DNA of 64,000 nt from Vibrionaceae bacterium (GTDB lineage: Bacteria > Pseudomonadota > Gammaproteobacteria > Enterobacterales > Vibrionaceae). The notes below the pieces were generated by a model. It had not been told where the DNA came from and did no database searches. It worked only from the letters and a program-made list of their open reading frames with translations. Made by a program: the position numbers and the translations under genes. Shown piece after piece: positions 8,981-18,376 of the stretch (position 1 is the first letter of the stretch; every line of letters starts with the position of its first letter). Location of the stretch: positions 1 to 64,000 of the forward strand of contig JAAEZQ010000011.1 in NCBI GenBank assembly GCA_018222805.1, written 5' to 3'.

Positions 8981-11020
8981 TCAGTTCTTGTGACGACGAT
9001 TTTGCACAAAGAGCTCTTCAATTTCGTGTTTAGGTTGCGGGCGGTAAAAGTGGAAGCCCTGAATCGAGTGACATTGTAGGTTAGAAAGCAACGTCGCTTG
9101 CTGATGGGTTTCGACCCCTTCTGCGACAACAGATAAATCTAAGGATTTACCGAGATTGATGATGTTTTCTATAACGGTCACTTGCTTAGGCAGTGTGTCA
9201 ATATCATTGATAAAAGCACGATCTATTTTGAGCTCATCAATAGGGAAGCGAGCTAAGTAAGAGAGAGATGAATAGCCGGTTCCAAAGTCATCAATAGACA
9301 GGGAGAACCCCAGCTTTTTTATAGCGTTCAGCATTTGCAATGTATGTTCGCTGTCACTCATAACGGCACTTTCTGTAAGCTCAAACGTAATACAACTTGG
9401 GTCTAGGTCAGTAGTGCGAAGTAACGTTTCCATAAAGTCGATAAGCTGTGGGTTACCAAACTGCTCAGGAGATAAGTTAATCGCGACGCGCCCAGGTAAA
9501 ACGCTTTGCTGTTTCCAGCGTTTTACGGTGTTAAATACATCGCGCATTACTACTCGTCCTAGGTGCTCGATCAACCCTGCTCGCTCGGCTACGGGAATGA
9601 ATGCGCCTGGACTAATATAGCCTTCTACAGGGTGTTTCCAGCGAACCAACGCTTCCGCGCCGTTGATACTGAAATCGCGGGCGTTTACTTTTGGCTGATA
9701 CCATACTTCCAAGCCATTTTGTTGCAGCGCTTTTTGTAGTTCAATTTCCAACCATAAACGCATCCGCGCTTCTTTATTCATCTGATCGTTAAATTTGATC
9801 AGCCGGTTGCGCCCACGATCTTTTGCCTCGTACATAGCGGTATCGGCATTTTGCAGCAGAATCCGGGCATCTTGACCATCTTCGGGATAGAGAACGCTAC
9901 CAATTGAACACGCGAGGCGTTTACTAAAGTGGTGTAAGTCGAAAGGTTGGTTAATCAGAGAAATAATGCGATCCGACAGAATTTCAGCCATCCGTGCGTT
10001 TTCTGGCTCGGGTAATAGAATGCCGAATTCATCACTACCTAGGTGACCAATGATTGCCTGACTTGGTAATAAACGCTTCAGACGTGCCGAGACCTCTTGA
10101 ATCACCTTATCACCAATATGATGACCAAGTGAGTCATTGATATTTTTAAAGTTATCGATATCCAGATAGAAGAGCAGTAATGGTGTCTGTTTTTTGATCA
10201 GTTGTTCCAGGCGTTTAGTAAAACCAAAACGGTTGTACAACTTCGTCAGTGAATCAATATTCGCATCTTCACCAAATGCCGCTGATAAATGCTTTGGGGC
10301 ATTGTCAGCATCCTGAATCAGGACGATTTGTGACGCACTGCCTAATATGGCGGTTGAATCTGCATGAAGCTGTACTTTGCGCTCAAATCCACATCTCGCG
10401 CTGGTTAAACAAATAAAAGGCTTGTCAGAAATTAGTGTACTTAAAGGGTGGCTAAAGACCTTTTTGGTATTTTCATCAATGAATAAACGGCTTATCTTTT
10501 CCCCAAGCAGATCGTGAGGTGAGTTTATCCCGAGTAATCTTGCCGATGCTGGATTAGCCGAAATAATGACATCTTCTTCGATGAGTAATAAACCATCGGG
10601 CAAAAGTTGGGTCAATTTGGCAAATTTGCTTTCTGATTCTTCTAGGGAGCGGACAAGGATTTGTTTCTCTGAGGTATCGACAGCATGAAAAATCACAAAT
10701 CGGATATCACTTCCTTCATAAACGGGAGACAAACTAAAATGAAGGCTGGTTTCTAGATCAGTTTCGTCTAGAGTAATCTCGGCTTCTACATGCGTGCCAT
10801 CGAAAGCGCGTTGATAATAAGGGGCGAGTTTTTTGTAGAACTGCTCTCCCAAGACGTGAACATCGTTGAGTCCAATGATTTCTTCATTGCTCAATCCGGC
10901 TATATCACAATAGCGATCATTTACCATTCGATAATTGTGTTTTTTATCAAGAATGGCGAAAAAGAAAGGGCTATTTGAGGTTAGCGTGGCAAACCAATGT
11001 TGTAATTGCAGGGAAGGCAT
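8981..11020 (-). CDS. PAS-PAS-GGDEF-EAL protein (probable c-di-GMP phosphodiesterase)
   Basis: 679-residue cytoplasmic signalling protein with no clear membrane helix. The N-terminal PAS domain (about 10-120, NSPFFFAILDKKHNYRMVN) is followed by a second PAS-like domain (about 130-240), then GGDEF (about 255-410) and EAL (about 425-670). The GGDEF signature reads GSDEF at about 328-332 and no RxxD inhibitory site precedes it, so cyclase activity is doubtful. The EAL domain looks intact: EAL at 456-458, ELTES, DDFGTGYSSL, ELKIDRAFI, AEGVET. Net phosphodiesterase activity is inferred. It sits between the ubiUV and ubiT operons; a functional link is unproven. Confidence 0.92.
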   Translation of the reverse strand: MPSLQLQHWFATLTSNSPFFFAILDKKHNYRMVNDRYCDIAGLSNEEIIGLNDVHVLGEQFYKKLAPYYQRAFDGTHVEAEITLDETDLETSLHFSLSPVYEGSDIRFVIFHAVDTSEKQILVRSLEESESKFAKLTQLLPDGLLLIEEDVIISANPASARLLGINSPHDLLGEKISRLFIDENTKKVFSHPLSTLISDKPFICLTSARCGFERKVQLHADSTAILGSASQIVLIQDADNAPKHLSAAFGEDANIDSLTKLYNRFGFTKRLEQLIKKQTPLLLFYLDIDNFKNINDSLGHHIGDKVIQEVSARLKRLLPSQAIIGHLGSDEFGILLPEPENARMAEILSDRIISLINQPFDLHHFSKRLACSIGSVLYPEDGQDARILLQNADTAMYEAKDRGRNRLIKFNDQMNKEARMRLWLEIELQKALQQNGLEVWYQPKVNARDFSINGAEALVRWKHPVEGYISPGAFIPVAERAGLIEHLGRVVMRDVFNTVKRWKQQSVLPGRVAINLSPEQFGNPQLIDFMETLLRTTDLDPSCITFELTESAVMSDSEHTLQMLNAIKKLGFSLSIDDFGTGYSSLSYLARFPIDELKIDRAFINDIDTLPKQVTVIENIINLGKSLDLSVVAEGVETHQQATLLSNLQCHSIQGFHFYRPQPKHEIEELFVQNRRHKN

Positions 11021-11366
11021 TAGGTTCTTACCGATCTCCGATGAGCCAGATTAGTCGTCCGTTTTAAACGTGCTAGTTGAGAAAGTTCGCTCCGGTGACG
11101 TTCAACGCGCGAATTTATCACAGCTCGTTAAGTCATTGACTTATTTGAATTGCGTTGCTGACAATCACCAAAATACGGTCGATCACTATAACTTTGAAAA
11201 TAGAGTTATTAAAGTGTTTATCTCATTGTTCTCATCAATAATACACGTAAGGTCAAAAAACTAGGCATTTATGGTCATCTGAAAACAAGCGGTTTATTGA
11301 TGCATAACAGGTATCAGATTCACACAATTGCGTAATATGGTTGCCCTGATGATAAAGTAACGGATA
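11021..11366. other. Intergenic region upstream of ubiT and the GGDEF-EAL gene
   Basis: 346 bases between divergent genes, presumably holding both promoters. A short open frame at 11070-11264 has no recognisable features and I do not call it. A weak FNR-like half site (TTGAT at 11297-11301) is present but its second half does not match well. Confidence 0.4.
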
Positions 11367-11900
11367 ATGAACGTGTTAAACAAGATTCGCAGTCAACTAG
11401 TCAAGAACGCAGCCAATATCTTGCGCTCTCCAGTCCAGTTATTACCTCAAACGGTTCAGAAAAAAGCCTTACTTGAAGGTCTGAAAATGATATTCAAAGA
11501 AGCGCTGGAAGATGGCGACTTTGAATTTCTGGAAGATAAGTGGTTAAAAGTTGCGATTAAAGACTTGAATTTAGCATGGTACATCAGCTATCAAGATGAA
11601 AACTTGCTTGTTGCTGAAAAACCAGTTCAGGAAGATGTGAGTTTTAGTGGTAATCTAAACGACCTAGTATTAATTGCTGGTCGTAAAGAAGACCCTGACA
11701 CGTTGTTCTTCCAACGTCGCCTTTCTATTGAAGGAGACACTGAGCTTGGCTTAGAAGTGAAAAACTTAATGGACAGTGTGGACTTAGAGCAGTTACCAAA
11801 AGCCATGCAAATCGCTCTGAATCAATTGGCAGATTTTGTCCAAAAAGGGGTTCATGAGCCTGCACAACAACCCGGAGTAGCGAATGCTTATTCGAACTGA
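11367..11900 (+). CDS. ubiT: UbiT, SCP2-domain ubiquinone biosynthesis accessory factor
   Basis: YhbT-type protein with a single sterol-carrier (SCP2) fold. It is expected to present isoprenoid quinone precursors to the UbiUV hydroxylases in anaerobic ubiquinone synthesis. Family hallmarks are FEFLEDKWLKVAIKDLNLAW and FQRRLSIEGDTELGLEVKNL (about residues 48-130). At 177 residues the length matches. It overlaps the following GNAT gene by 17 bases, so the two are co-translated, as yhbT-yhbS are in E. coli. Confidence 0.92.
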   Translation: MNVLNKIRSQLVKNAANILRSPVQLLPQTVQKKALLEGLKMIFKEALEDGDFEFLEDKWLKVAIKDLNLAWYISYQDENLLVAEKPVQEDVSFSGNLNDLVLIAGRKEDPDTLFFQRRLSIEGDTELGLEVKNLMDSVDLEQLPKAMQIALNQLADFVQKGVHEPAQQPGVANAYSN

Positions 11901-12387
11901 AGCCCCTGCGGACATTCTAACCATTGACCGCTTATTGAAACACGCTTTTCCAACTGACGCTGAAGCTAATTTAGTGATGCGTTTACGTGAAAATGGCAAG
12001 CTGACCTTGTCATTGGTGGCGTGCACGGATGAAGGGGAAGTGATTGGCCATGCTTTATTTAGCCCAGTCACGTTAAATGGTGAAGATTTGTCATGGCAAG
12101 GACTGGCGCCATTAGCGGTACACGAAGACTATCGACGTCAAGGTATCGGTGCCGAGTTGATTAAAGAAGGCTTCGACTTTTTACGTGATTTTGGTTATCC
12201 GGTATGTGTTGTGCTTGGTTCCCCTGATTATTACGCTCGTCAGGGCTTTAAAGCTTGTGATGATCTGGGATTTGAATGCGAGTGGGAAGTGCCTAAAGGT
12301 GCGTTCCGTATTGCTGAAGTTGTTGAAGGCCAATGTGCAGGGCGTTCTGGTCGCATTGATTATTCGCCAGAGTTCGACGACTTATAA
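11884..12387 (+). CDS. yhbS: YhbS-type GNAT N-acetyltransferase
   Basis: 167-residue single-domain GNAT. The acetyl-CoA binding motif A is seen as LAVHEDYRRQGIGAELIKEG (about residues 80-100), with motif B (VCVVLGSPDYYARQGFKAC) near 110. The N-terminus IRTEAPADILTIDRLLKHAF is typical of YhbS. It overlaps the ubiT 3' end and is followed by a terminator, so it is the last gene of a two-gene operon. The substrate is unknown. Confidence 0.88.
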   Translation: MLIRTEAPADILTIDRLLKHAFPTDAEANLVMRLRENGKLTLSLVACTDEGEVIGHALFSPVTLNGEDLSWQGLAPLAVHEDYRRQGIGAELIKEGFDFLRDFGYPVCVVLGSPDYYARQGFKACDDLGFECEWEVPKGAFRIAEVVEGQCAGRSGRIDYSPEFDDL

Positions 12388-12394
12388 GCCTCTG

Positions 12395-12424
12395 AGCAGC
12401 CGGTGGTTATGAACTGGCTGCTTT
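12395..12424 (+). terminator. Terminator after yhbS
   Basis: AGCAGCC...GGCTGCT stem with TTT at its end, 8 bases after the yhbS stop. The loop is long (14 bases) and the T-run short. Confidence 0.6.
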
Positions 12425-12609
12425 AAACCATCACATCAGTAAATAGCAAAGTGATGGCTTTGTTATCCGCATTGACGTCGAATCCTAGTTAAATCTTTCC
12501 TTTTCTTCTCATTTCCCATATTCCCTCATCGATACATCCAATGTCTTTGGTTGTTAGGTATCGTCACTATAATTTGATAGTATTACCTGGTTCAAACAGG
12601 TGACGAAAA

Positions 12610-13008
12610 ATGTCGATTAACGAGAAACAGTACTTACATGAAATGGGAATCAGCACTTGGGAGTTGATTCATCCAGATAGATTAGCGGGCTATCAATCAC
12701 CAGTGATTGATCTGCCAAGTGCTTGCAAGCTTCTGCTGGTTTCCCCAATCTGTCCTGTGAATGAGTCAGCCATCCTATTCGAGAAAATACTCAAGAGTAT
12801 GAAGTTAACACTCGATCAAGCCATGCATCTGGAGCCTGAACGCTTCCCTTTACTAGGGGAACATCAGTTGGAGTGGGTATGGTTCTCCGGGTGTGATGTG
12901 ACGGGGGAGCCAAACATCAAGAAACTAACTTCCCCGTTACTTCAGGATATTGATGGGAACAACGAACAAAAAAGAGCACTTTGGCAGCAAATTTGTTCTT
13001 ATTCGTAA
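12610..13008 (+). CDS. holD: DNA polymerase III psi subunit
   Basis: Links the clamp loader to single-strand binding protein through chi. The 132-residue product begins with the psi N-terminal segment (YLHEMGISTWELIHPDRLAGY), which binds the clamp loader, and has the psi domain core around LLVSPICP and GEHQLEWVWFSGC. It lies immediately upstream of rimI, the conserved holD-rimI pairing. Identification rests on both sequence and context. Confidence 0.9.
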   Translation: MSINEKQYLHEMGISTWELIHPDRLAGYQSPVIDLPSACKLLLVSPICPVNESAILFEKILKSMKLTLDQAMHLEPERFPLLGEHQLEWVWFSGCDVTGEPNIKKLTSPLLQDIDGNNEQKRALWQQICSYS

Positions 13009-13080
13009 TGCTGATAAAAGTCTTAGGGTGCGATACGAACCTAAGGTATATAGCAAGCTAAGCGTTAAATAGGTTAAATC

Positions 13081-13536
13081 ATGACGATTGAAATTATTCC
13101 GATGTGTGAAGCGCATTTGGATCAGGTTTGGCAAATCGAACAGCAAGCGCATTCTCACCCTTGGGCTGAGTCATTGGTTCGTGACTTATCAAGCCGAGGT
13201 GCTTGTCACCATGTGATGTTAGAAGGTGACTCTGTCCTTGGTTATTTTTATGCACAGAACATTGTCGGAGAAGTAACACTGCTGAATATTGCAGTCGATC
13301 CTTCGAAGCAAGGCAAAGGCTATGGTCAAAAGTTGTTGGATGCATTTCTACATCACTGTGAGCAAGTCAAAGCAGAAAGCGCATGGCTGGAAGTGAGAGA
13401 AAGTAACCACGCTGCCATCCATATCTACGAACAATCTGGTTTCAATGAATTGGACCGTCGCTATAACTATTACCCTGCCAAAACAGGGAATGGTAAAGAA
13501 GATGCGATCATCATGAGTTATATCTTCTTCCATTAG
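13081..13536 (+). CDS. rimI: Ribosomal protein S18-alanine N-acetyltransferase RimI
   Basis: Acetylates the N-terminal Ala of ribosomal protein S18. It is a GNAT fold of 151 residues, the usual length. Motif A is LLNIAVDPSKQGKGYGQKLL (about residues 68-88) and the C-terminal motif ESNHAAIHIYEQSGFNELDRR is typical of RimI. The holD-rimI order supports the assignment. Confidence 0.94.
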   Translation: MTIEIIPMCEAHLDQVWQIEQQAHSHPWAESLVRDLSSRGACHHVMLEGDSVLGYFYAQNIVGEVTLLNIAVDPSKQGKGYGQKLLDAFLHHCEQVKAESAWLEVRESNHAAIHIYEQSGFNELDRRYNYYPAKTGNGKEDAIIMSYIFFH

Positions 13537-13682
13537 TCACCCACAGACTTCATTAGGGATGTTGCCCCTAGAGCAATCAGTTGCCCCTAAAGCAATAATA
13601 AGCGAGAATACCGCGCAAAATTGAATCTAAAATGTGTGTTTGCTTTTCAGCAAGCATGCAGACATCAAAGAAGACCAGTTTC

Positions 13683-15272
13683 ATGTCAAATACACCTTTT
13701 CTAGGCGAAGTCTCTAAACGTAGAACATTCGCTATTATCTCTCACCCGGATGCGGGTAAAACAACCATTACCGAAAAAGTACTTTTATTCGGAAATGCGA
13801 TCCAAAAAGCAGGTACCGTTAAAGGTCGTGGTAATGCTCAGCATGCTAAATCTGACTGGATGGAAATGGAAAAGGAACGTGGTATCTCGGTAACCACTTC
13901 TGTGATGCAGTTTCCTTACAACGATTGTCTGGTAAACCTGCTAGATACACCGGGGCACGAAGACTTCTCTGAAGATACATACCGCACACTAACTGCTGTT
14001 GACTCTTGCTTGATGGTTATCGATGCGGCAAAAGGTGTCGAGGATCGTACTCGTAAATTAATGGAAGTTACACGTCTTCGTGATACTCCAATCGTAACCT
14101 TCATGAACAAACTTGACCGTGATGTTCGCGATCCAATGGAAGTATTGGACGAAGTTGAAAACGAACTGGGTATGATGTGTGCACCAATTACTTGGCCGAT
14201 TGGCTGTGGTAAAGAGTTTAAAGGTGTTTACCACATTCACCGTGATGAGACGATTCTTTACGAATCTGGCCATGGTCATGAGATTCAGGAAGTGCGAATC
14301 ATCAAAGGCTTGGATAACCCAGAGTTAGATGAAAAAGTTGGTGAAGATCTGGCTGAAAGCGTACGTGAAGAGCTTGAGCTCGTAATGGGTGCTTGCCCTG
14401 AGTTCGAACTGGAATCATTCCTGACTGGTGAACTAACACCCGTTTACTTCGGTACGGCACTAGGTAACTTTGGTGTGGACCACATGCTGGATGGTTTGAC
14501 AGAGTGGGCACCTGCGCCAAAAACTCGTCAAGCGGTTGAGCGTGATGTGGAAGCAACAGAAGAGAAGTTCTCTGGTTTCGTTTTCAAAATTCAGGCAAAC
14601 ATGGATCCAAAACACCGCGACCGTATCGCCTTTATGCGCATTGTATCTGGTCGTTACAGCCAGGGTATGAAGATGAACCATGTTCGTCTTGGCAAGCAGG
14701 TAAGTATTTCTGATGCGGTAACCTTTATGGCGGGTGATCGTGCTCGTGCTGAACACGCTTACGCGGGCGATATTATTGGTCTGCATAACCACGGAACTAT
14801 CCAGATTGGTGATACCTTCACACAAGGCGAATCACTAAAATTCTCTGGTATTCCGAACTTTGCACCGGAGCTGTTCCGTCGTATTCGCCTGAAAGATCCA
14901 CTAAAGCAGAAACAGCTACTGAAAGGCTTGGTTCAGTTATCTGAAGAAGGTGCGGTACAGGTGTTCCGCCCACTGCAAAACAACGACCTGATCGTTGGTG
15001 CGGTTGGTGTACTTCAGTTTGACGTGGTTGTCGCTCGTCTGAAGTCAGAGTACAACGTAGAAGCGATTTACGAAGGTGTTAACGTAGCGACGGCTCGTTG
15101 GGTTGAGTGTGGCGACGCGAAAAAACTAGACGAATTCCAACGTAAGAACCAGGCAAACTTAGCTCTCGATGGTGGTGACAACTTAACGTACATTGCACCG
15201 ACGATGGTTAACCTGAACCTTGCGAAAGAGCGCTTTCCTGATATTGACTTCCGCGCGACACGTGAGCACTAA
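13683..15272 (+). CDS. prfC: Peptide chain release factor 3
   Basis: Translational GTPase that recycles RF1/RF2 after peptide release. G motifs: HPDAGKTT (G1), RGISVTTSV (G2), DTPGHEDF (G3), NKLDRD (G4). The start at 13683 gives [16 protein letters not shown], aligned with the known RF3 N-terminus and 529 residues long; an in-frame ATG at 13632 would add 17 unsupported residues. Domain II/III follow to the C-terminal RATREH. A strong terminator lies downstream. Confidence 0.97.
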   Translation: MSNTPFLGEVSKRRTFAIISHPDAGKTTITEKVLLFGNAIQKAGTVKGRGNAQHAKSDWMEMEKERGISVTTSVMQFPYNDCLVNLLDTPGHEDFSEDTYRTLTAVDSCLMVIDAAKGVEDRTRKLMEVTRLRDTPIVTFMNKLDRDVRDPMEVLDEVENELGMMCAPITWPIGCGKEFKGVYHIHRDETILYESGHGHEIQEVRIIKGLDNPELDEKVGEDLAESVREELELVMGACPEFELESFLTGELTPVYFGTALGNFGVDHMLDGLTEWAPAPKTRQAVERDVEATEEKFSGFVFKIQANMDPKHRDRIAFMRIVSGRYSQGMKMNHVRLGKQVSISDAVTFMAGDRARAEHAYAGDIIGLHNHGTIQIGDTFTQGESLKFSGIPNFAPELFRRIRLKDPLKQKQLLKGLVQLSEEGAVQVFRPLQNNDLIVGAVGVLQFDVVVARLKSEYNVEAIYEGVNVATARWVECGDAKKLDEFQRKNQANLALDGGDNLTYIAPTMVNLNLAKERFPDIDFRATREH

Positions 15273-15312
15273 TTAAAGTGTAGTGACCATCGCCATGTAG
15301 CGACTGGATTTT

Positions 15313-15351
15313 AAAACGCCCTTGGCTATAGACTTAGTCAAGGGCGTTTTT
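15313..15351 (+). terminator. Intrinsic terminator after prfC
   Basis: AAAACGCCCTTG and CAAGGGCGTTTT form a 12-bp stem with a T-run, 40 bases past the prfC stop. Confidence 0.88.
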
Positions 15352-15396
15352 ACATCAGAAAAAACGACTTGGATTGGCACCGTGTGAGGATGAAAA

Positions 15397-15579
15397 ATGA
15401 ATTGGTTGAAAAGAGGAATCAAGCGCTACGACGATTGGTGTAAAGAGATGGGACTTACGCCTGATCAAAAACGTAGCTGTGTGCCTTATCGAAAAGATCC
15501 TGCTCATCAAAGTGAGGAGCAAGACGTAGCGCCTAAATCCGAAGAAAATAATAGAAAGTCTCAAGATGAAGCTCTTTGA
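15397..15579 (+). CDS. DUF5363 small protein
   Basis: 60-residue hydrophilic protein. The conserved N-terminal part (MNWLKRGIKRYDDWCKEMGL and TPDQKRSCVPY, with two Cys) matches DUF5363, a family I know from vibrios. The tail is Glu/Lys-rich and low in complexity. A GAGG-type ribosome-binding site precedes the ATG. Its last 14 bases overlap the start of the downstream TatD-family gene, so the two are co-translated. Function unknown. Confidence 0.75.
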   Translation: MNWLKRGIKRYDDWCKEMGLTPDQKRSCVPYRKDPAHQSEEQDVAPKSEENNRKSQDEAL

Positions 15580-16339
15580 TACGCACTGTCATTTTGATTT
15601 TGAAGAGTTTCAGGATGACTTTGAACAACATCAGCGGCTAGCCTTGTCGCAAGGTGTTAGCAGAATCCTTATACCTTCTGTTGGTCCCTCTAATTGGTTC
15701 CGTATTCAAACGTTGGCCAAACAGTATAACCACTTATATTATGCTCTAGGGTTTCATCCGTATTTTCTTGAACAAGATTTCGAACAACACGTAGAGCAAC
15801 TAGAGCAATATTTATCTGAGCAACATTCACAATGTGTCGCGGTAGGAGAATGCGGTTTGGACTATGCGATCGATGTGCCTGCTCCTCTGCAAGAAAAAGC
15901 ACTTGAGATACAGTTTGAACTAGCCAGACGTTTCGACCTTCCAGTTATTTTGCATAGCCGAAAAGCACACAATCGACTTATTCAAATGGTTAAAGCTGCC
16001 AAGCTGCCTAAAGGCGGTGTCGTGCATGCTTTTGCTGGTAGTTATCAGCAAGCGATGGAGTGGGTCAGATTAGGTTTTTTCATCGGTGTAGGTGGAACGA
16101 TCACCTATCCACGAGCCCAAAAAACCCGCGACGCAATTCAAAAATTAGCCCTTGAAAACCTACTAATCGAAACAGATGCACCAGATATGCCTATACTTGG
16201 GTATCAGGGGCAACCAAACCACCCGGCGAAACTCACTCATGTATTAAACGTGCTCGTAGAGTTGCGTAGAGGAGAAAAGCAATCGATTGCGTCGCAACTG
16301 TGGAAAAATAGCAATTTTGCCTTCTCAATATGTGAATAG
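15566..16339 (+). CDS. TatD family metal-dependent hydrolase (YjjV type)
   Basis: TIM-barrel amidohydrolase of the TatD DNase family. Metal ligands visible: DTHCHFDF (residues 4-11), GECGLDYA near residue 92, LHSRKAH near 130, HAFAGS near 155 and ETDAPD near 203. Length is 257 residues, normal. Among the paralogues the N-terminus MKLFDTHCHFDFEEFQDD and genomic place near prfC suggest YjjV. Role in DNA quality control is inferred from the family. Confidence 0.88.
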   Translation: MKLFDTHCHFDFEEFQDDFEQHQRLALSQGVSRILIPSVGPSNWFRIQTLAKQYNHLYYALGFHPYFLEQDFEQHVEQLEQYLSEQHSQCVAVGECGLDYAIDVPAPLQEKALEIQFELARRFDLPVILHSRKAHNRLIQMVKAAKLPKGGVVHAFAGSYQQAMEWVRLGFFIGVGGTITYPRAQKTRDAIQKLALENLLIETDAPDMPILGYQGQPNHPAKLTHVLNVLVELRRGEKQSIASQLWKNSNFAFSICE

Positions 16340-16363
16340 AATTCAAAGAAACTGTTTAGATTC

Positions 16364-16375
16364 GAAAACGTTTCC
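16364..16375. promoter_or_regulatory. LacI-family-type operator upstream of nupC
   Basis: GAAAACGTTTCC contains the palindrome AAACGTTT (16366-16373), the core recognised by PurR/CytR/GalR-type LacI-family repressors. It lies 8 bases before a perfect CRP site, the pairing used by CytR with CRP at nucleoside genes. The repressor identity is inferred. Confidence 0.5.
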
Positions 16376-16383
16376 CTTTTTAT

Positions 16384-16399
16384 TGTGAGTTTTATCACA
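16384..16399. promoter_or_regulatory. CRP site upstream of nupC
   Basis: TGTGA-GTTTTA-TCACA is a perfect match to the CRP consensus TGTGA-N6-TCACA with AT flanks. It is centred about 90 bases upstream of the start point expected from the TATAAT at 16473-16478, a class I spacing. It implies cAMP-CRP activation of nucleoside uptake. Confidence 0.85.
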
Positions 16400-16472
16400 A
16401 AGATTGGTGAATCAATCATGAATCTTATGGGAAAGTGTGAGGGCGGCATTACTTTAATTGATGATGCATGAG

Positions 16473-16478
16473 TATAAT
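16473..16478 (+). promoter_or_regulatory. -10 box for nupC
   Basis: TATAAT 66 bases before the nupC ATG. The hexamer 17 bases upstream is poor (TACTTT), consistent with an activator-dependent promoter. Confidence 0.55.
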
Positions 16479-16543
16479 TGCCCCGCTTTTATAGCTCCAT
16501 TTTGTTACACGCCAATAAATAACTTATAAGGAAGTCATAAACT

Positions 16544-17827
16544 ATGAGCCTGTTTATGAGCCTGGTTGGTATGATAGTGCTACTTGCTATTGCATTCGCA
16601 TTCTCATCTAACCGCAAAGCTATCAACTTTAGAACTGTGGGTGGTGCATTCGCTATCCAATTCGCATTAGGTGCATTTGTTCTTTATGTACCTTGGGGCC
16701 GTGATCTACTGAACGGTTTCTCTAGTGGTGTATCTAACGTTATCAACTACGGTAACGATGGTTCATCATTCCTGTTCGGTGGTCTTGTTTCTAACAAGAT
16801 GTTCGAAGTATTCGGTGGCGGTGGTTTCATCTTCGCATTCCGTGTTCTTCCTACACTGATCTTCTTCTCTGCTCTGATCTCAGTTCTGTACTACATTGGC
16901 GTTATGCAATGGGTTATCAAGATTCTGGGTGGCGCACTACAGAAAGCGCTTGGCACTTCTCGTGCAGAATCTATGTCAGCAGCGGCTAACATTTTCGTAG
17001 GTCAAACTGAAGCGCCTCTAGTCGTTCGTCCATTCGTTCCAAAAATGACTCAATCAGAGCTATTTGCGGTAATGTGTGGTGGTCTGGCTTCTGTTGCTGG
17101 TGGCGTACTAGCTGGTTACGCATCTATGGGTGTACCTCTGGAATACCTAGTCGCGGCATCATTCATGGCAGCTCCTGGTGGTCTACTATTTGCTAAAATT
17201 CTTCATCCTGAGACAGAACAGCCTCATGAAAGCATCGAAGAAGCAATGGACGGCGGTGTTGATAAACCAGTTAACGTAATCGACGCAGCGGCGGGCGGTG
17301 CGGCTTCTGGTCTGCAACTTGCGCTAAACGTAGGTGCAATGCTAATCGCATTCGTTGGTTTGATTGCGCTAATCAACGGTATGCTAGGTGGCATCGGTGG
17401 TTGGTTCGGAATGCCTGAACTGACTCTTGAGCTAATCCTGGGTTACGCATTCTCTCCACTAGCGTTCCTGATCGGTGTTCCATGGGCTGAAGCGGTAACC
17501 GCTGGTTCATTCATCGGCCAGAAAATCGTTGTGAACGAATTCGTTGCTTACTTGAACTTCACGCCTTACATCGGTGAAAACGCTCAAGTAATCGCGGCAA
17601 CTGGTGAAGTGATGTCTGAGAAGACTACAGCTATCATCTCATTCGCACTGTGTGGCTTCGCGAACCTTTCTTCTATCGCGATCCTACTTGGTGGTCTGGG
17701 TAGTCTTGCTCCAAACCGTCGTTCTGACATCGCTCGCATGGGTATTAAAGCAGTACTTGCTGGTACATTGTCTAACCTTATGGCAGCGACAATTGCAGGC
17801 TTCTGCTTAAGCCTTGCAGCTCTGTAA
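16544..17827 (+). CDS. nupC: NupC-family concentrative nucleoside transporter
   Basis: Sodium- or proton-coupled nucleoside importer of the CNT family, inner membrane. The 427-residue product closely resembles my recollection of vcCNT from V. cholerae, whose structure is known. Nucleoside and ion-binding segments are recognisable: [13 protein letters not shown] (about 153), [16 protein letters not shown] and NEFVAYLNF (about 330), and [15 protein letters not shown] near 370. Eight transmembrane helices with two re-entrant loops are expected. It lies upstream of the deo genes, its catabolic partners, with its own promoter and terminator. Confidence 0.96.
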   Translation: MSLFMSLVGMIVLLAIAFAFSSNRKAINFRTVGGAFAIQFALGAFVLYVPWGRDLLNGFSSGVSNVINYGNDGSSFLFGGLVSNKMFEVFGGGGFIFAFRVLPTLIFFSALISVLYYIGVMQWVIKILGGALQKALGTSRAESMSAAANIFVGQTEAPLVVRPFVPKMTQSELFAVMCGGLASVAGGVLAGYASMGVPLEYLVAASFMAAPGGLLFAKILHPETEQPHESIEEAMDGGVDKPVNVIDAAAGGAASGLQLALNVGAMLIAFVGLIALINGMLGGIGGWFGMPELTLELILGYAFSPLAFLIGVPWAEAVTAGSFIGQKIVVNEFVAYLNFTPYIGENAQVIAATGEVMSEKTTAIISFALCGFANLSSIAILLGGLGSLAPNRRSDIARMGIKAVLAGTLSNLMAATIAGFCLSLAAL

Positions 17828-17869
17828 TTAGAACTGGTTTTTTAATATATAGACGCCACATTAAGTCAT

Positions 17870-17902
17870 GCCCTGTAGCAAGAAATTGCTGCGGGGCTTT
17901 TT
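17870..17902 (+). terminator. Intrinsic terminator after nupC
   Basis: GCCCTGTAGCAA-GAAA-TTGCTGCGGGGC followed by TTTTT, about 43 bases after the nupC stop. It separates nupC from the deo operon. Confidence 0.87.
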
Positions 17903-18376
17903 CGTTTTCAGGGCTGAAAATTTTTTAGTGCAGTCAAATGTAAGGTGTTTTACTCGACTAACTAGAGAATAGAAACCTGGAAATTTTGAGATACAAACCG
18001 TTTGCGCTCTATTTGGTGCTACAGTTTTGCGGTGAATATCTATAATGTAGACATCACAAGGTGGATACAACCTAATCGATGGGTAAATGAATTACCCTGA
18101 AATATTAGAACTCAACGGCATTTTGCTGGGGGTATGATATTAAAGACACCGCAATCATAGATTGTTGTGCCATAGGCCAAATTGGTACTGTGCGGTGACA
18201 AGGATAGCAATTGGCATAAGAAATTTTCGCTGTATATGCCGAGTCTTCATGGAACCAAGTCCGTTCATAAATAGACTACTAAGTCATTTTTTACACAATC
18301 TCAGCTCATTGATTATAGTTAGGGTTGCGATGTAAGGCTGAGTAGTGAATTTTTTGAATATTGATCGGAGATAGAA
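17903..18376 (+). promoter_or_regulatory. deoC upstream region with inverted repeats
   Basis: 474 bases without a gene. Two short inverted repeats stand out: GGGTAA-N5-TTACCC at 18081-18097 and CAATC-ATA-GATTG at 18152-18164. Either could be an operator for deo control. I found no good CRP consensus here. The deoC ribosome-binding site (GGAG, about 18366) precedes the ATG. Confidence 0.4.

Noticed and set aside
11070..11264. 64-codon open frame before ubiT
   Set aside because: No conserved features; lies in a divergent promoter region.
11297..11310. FNR-like half site TTGAT-N4-AACAG upstream of ubiT
   Set aside because: Left half is perfect but the right half matches only three of five; not enough to call a site.
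13550..13610. Short direct repeat GTTGCCCCTA(G/A)AGCAAT before prfC
   Set aside because: Two adjacent copies of about 16 bases; too small to interpret, no known element.
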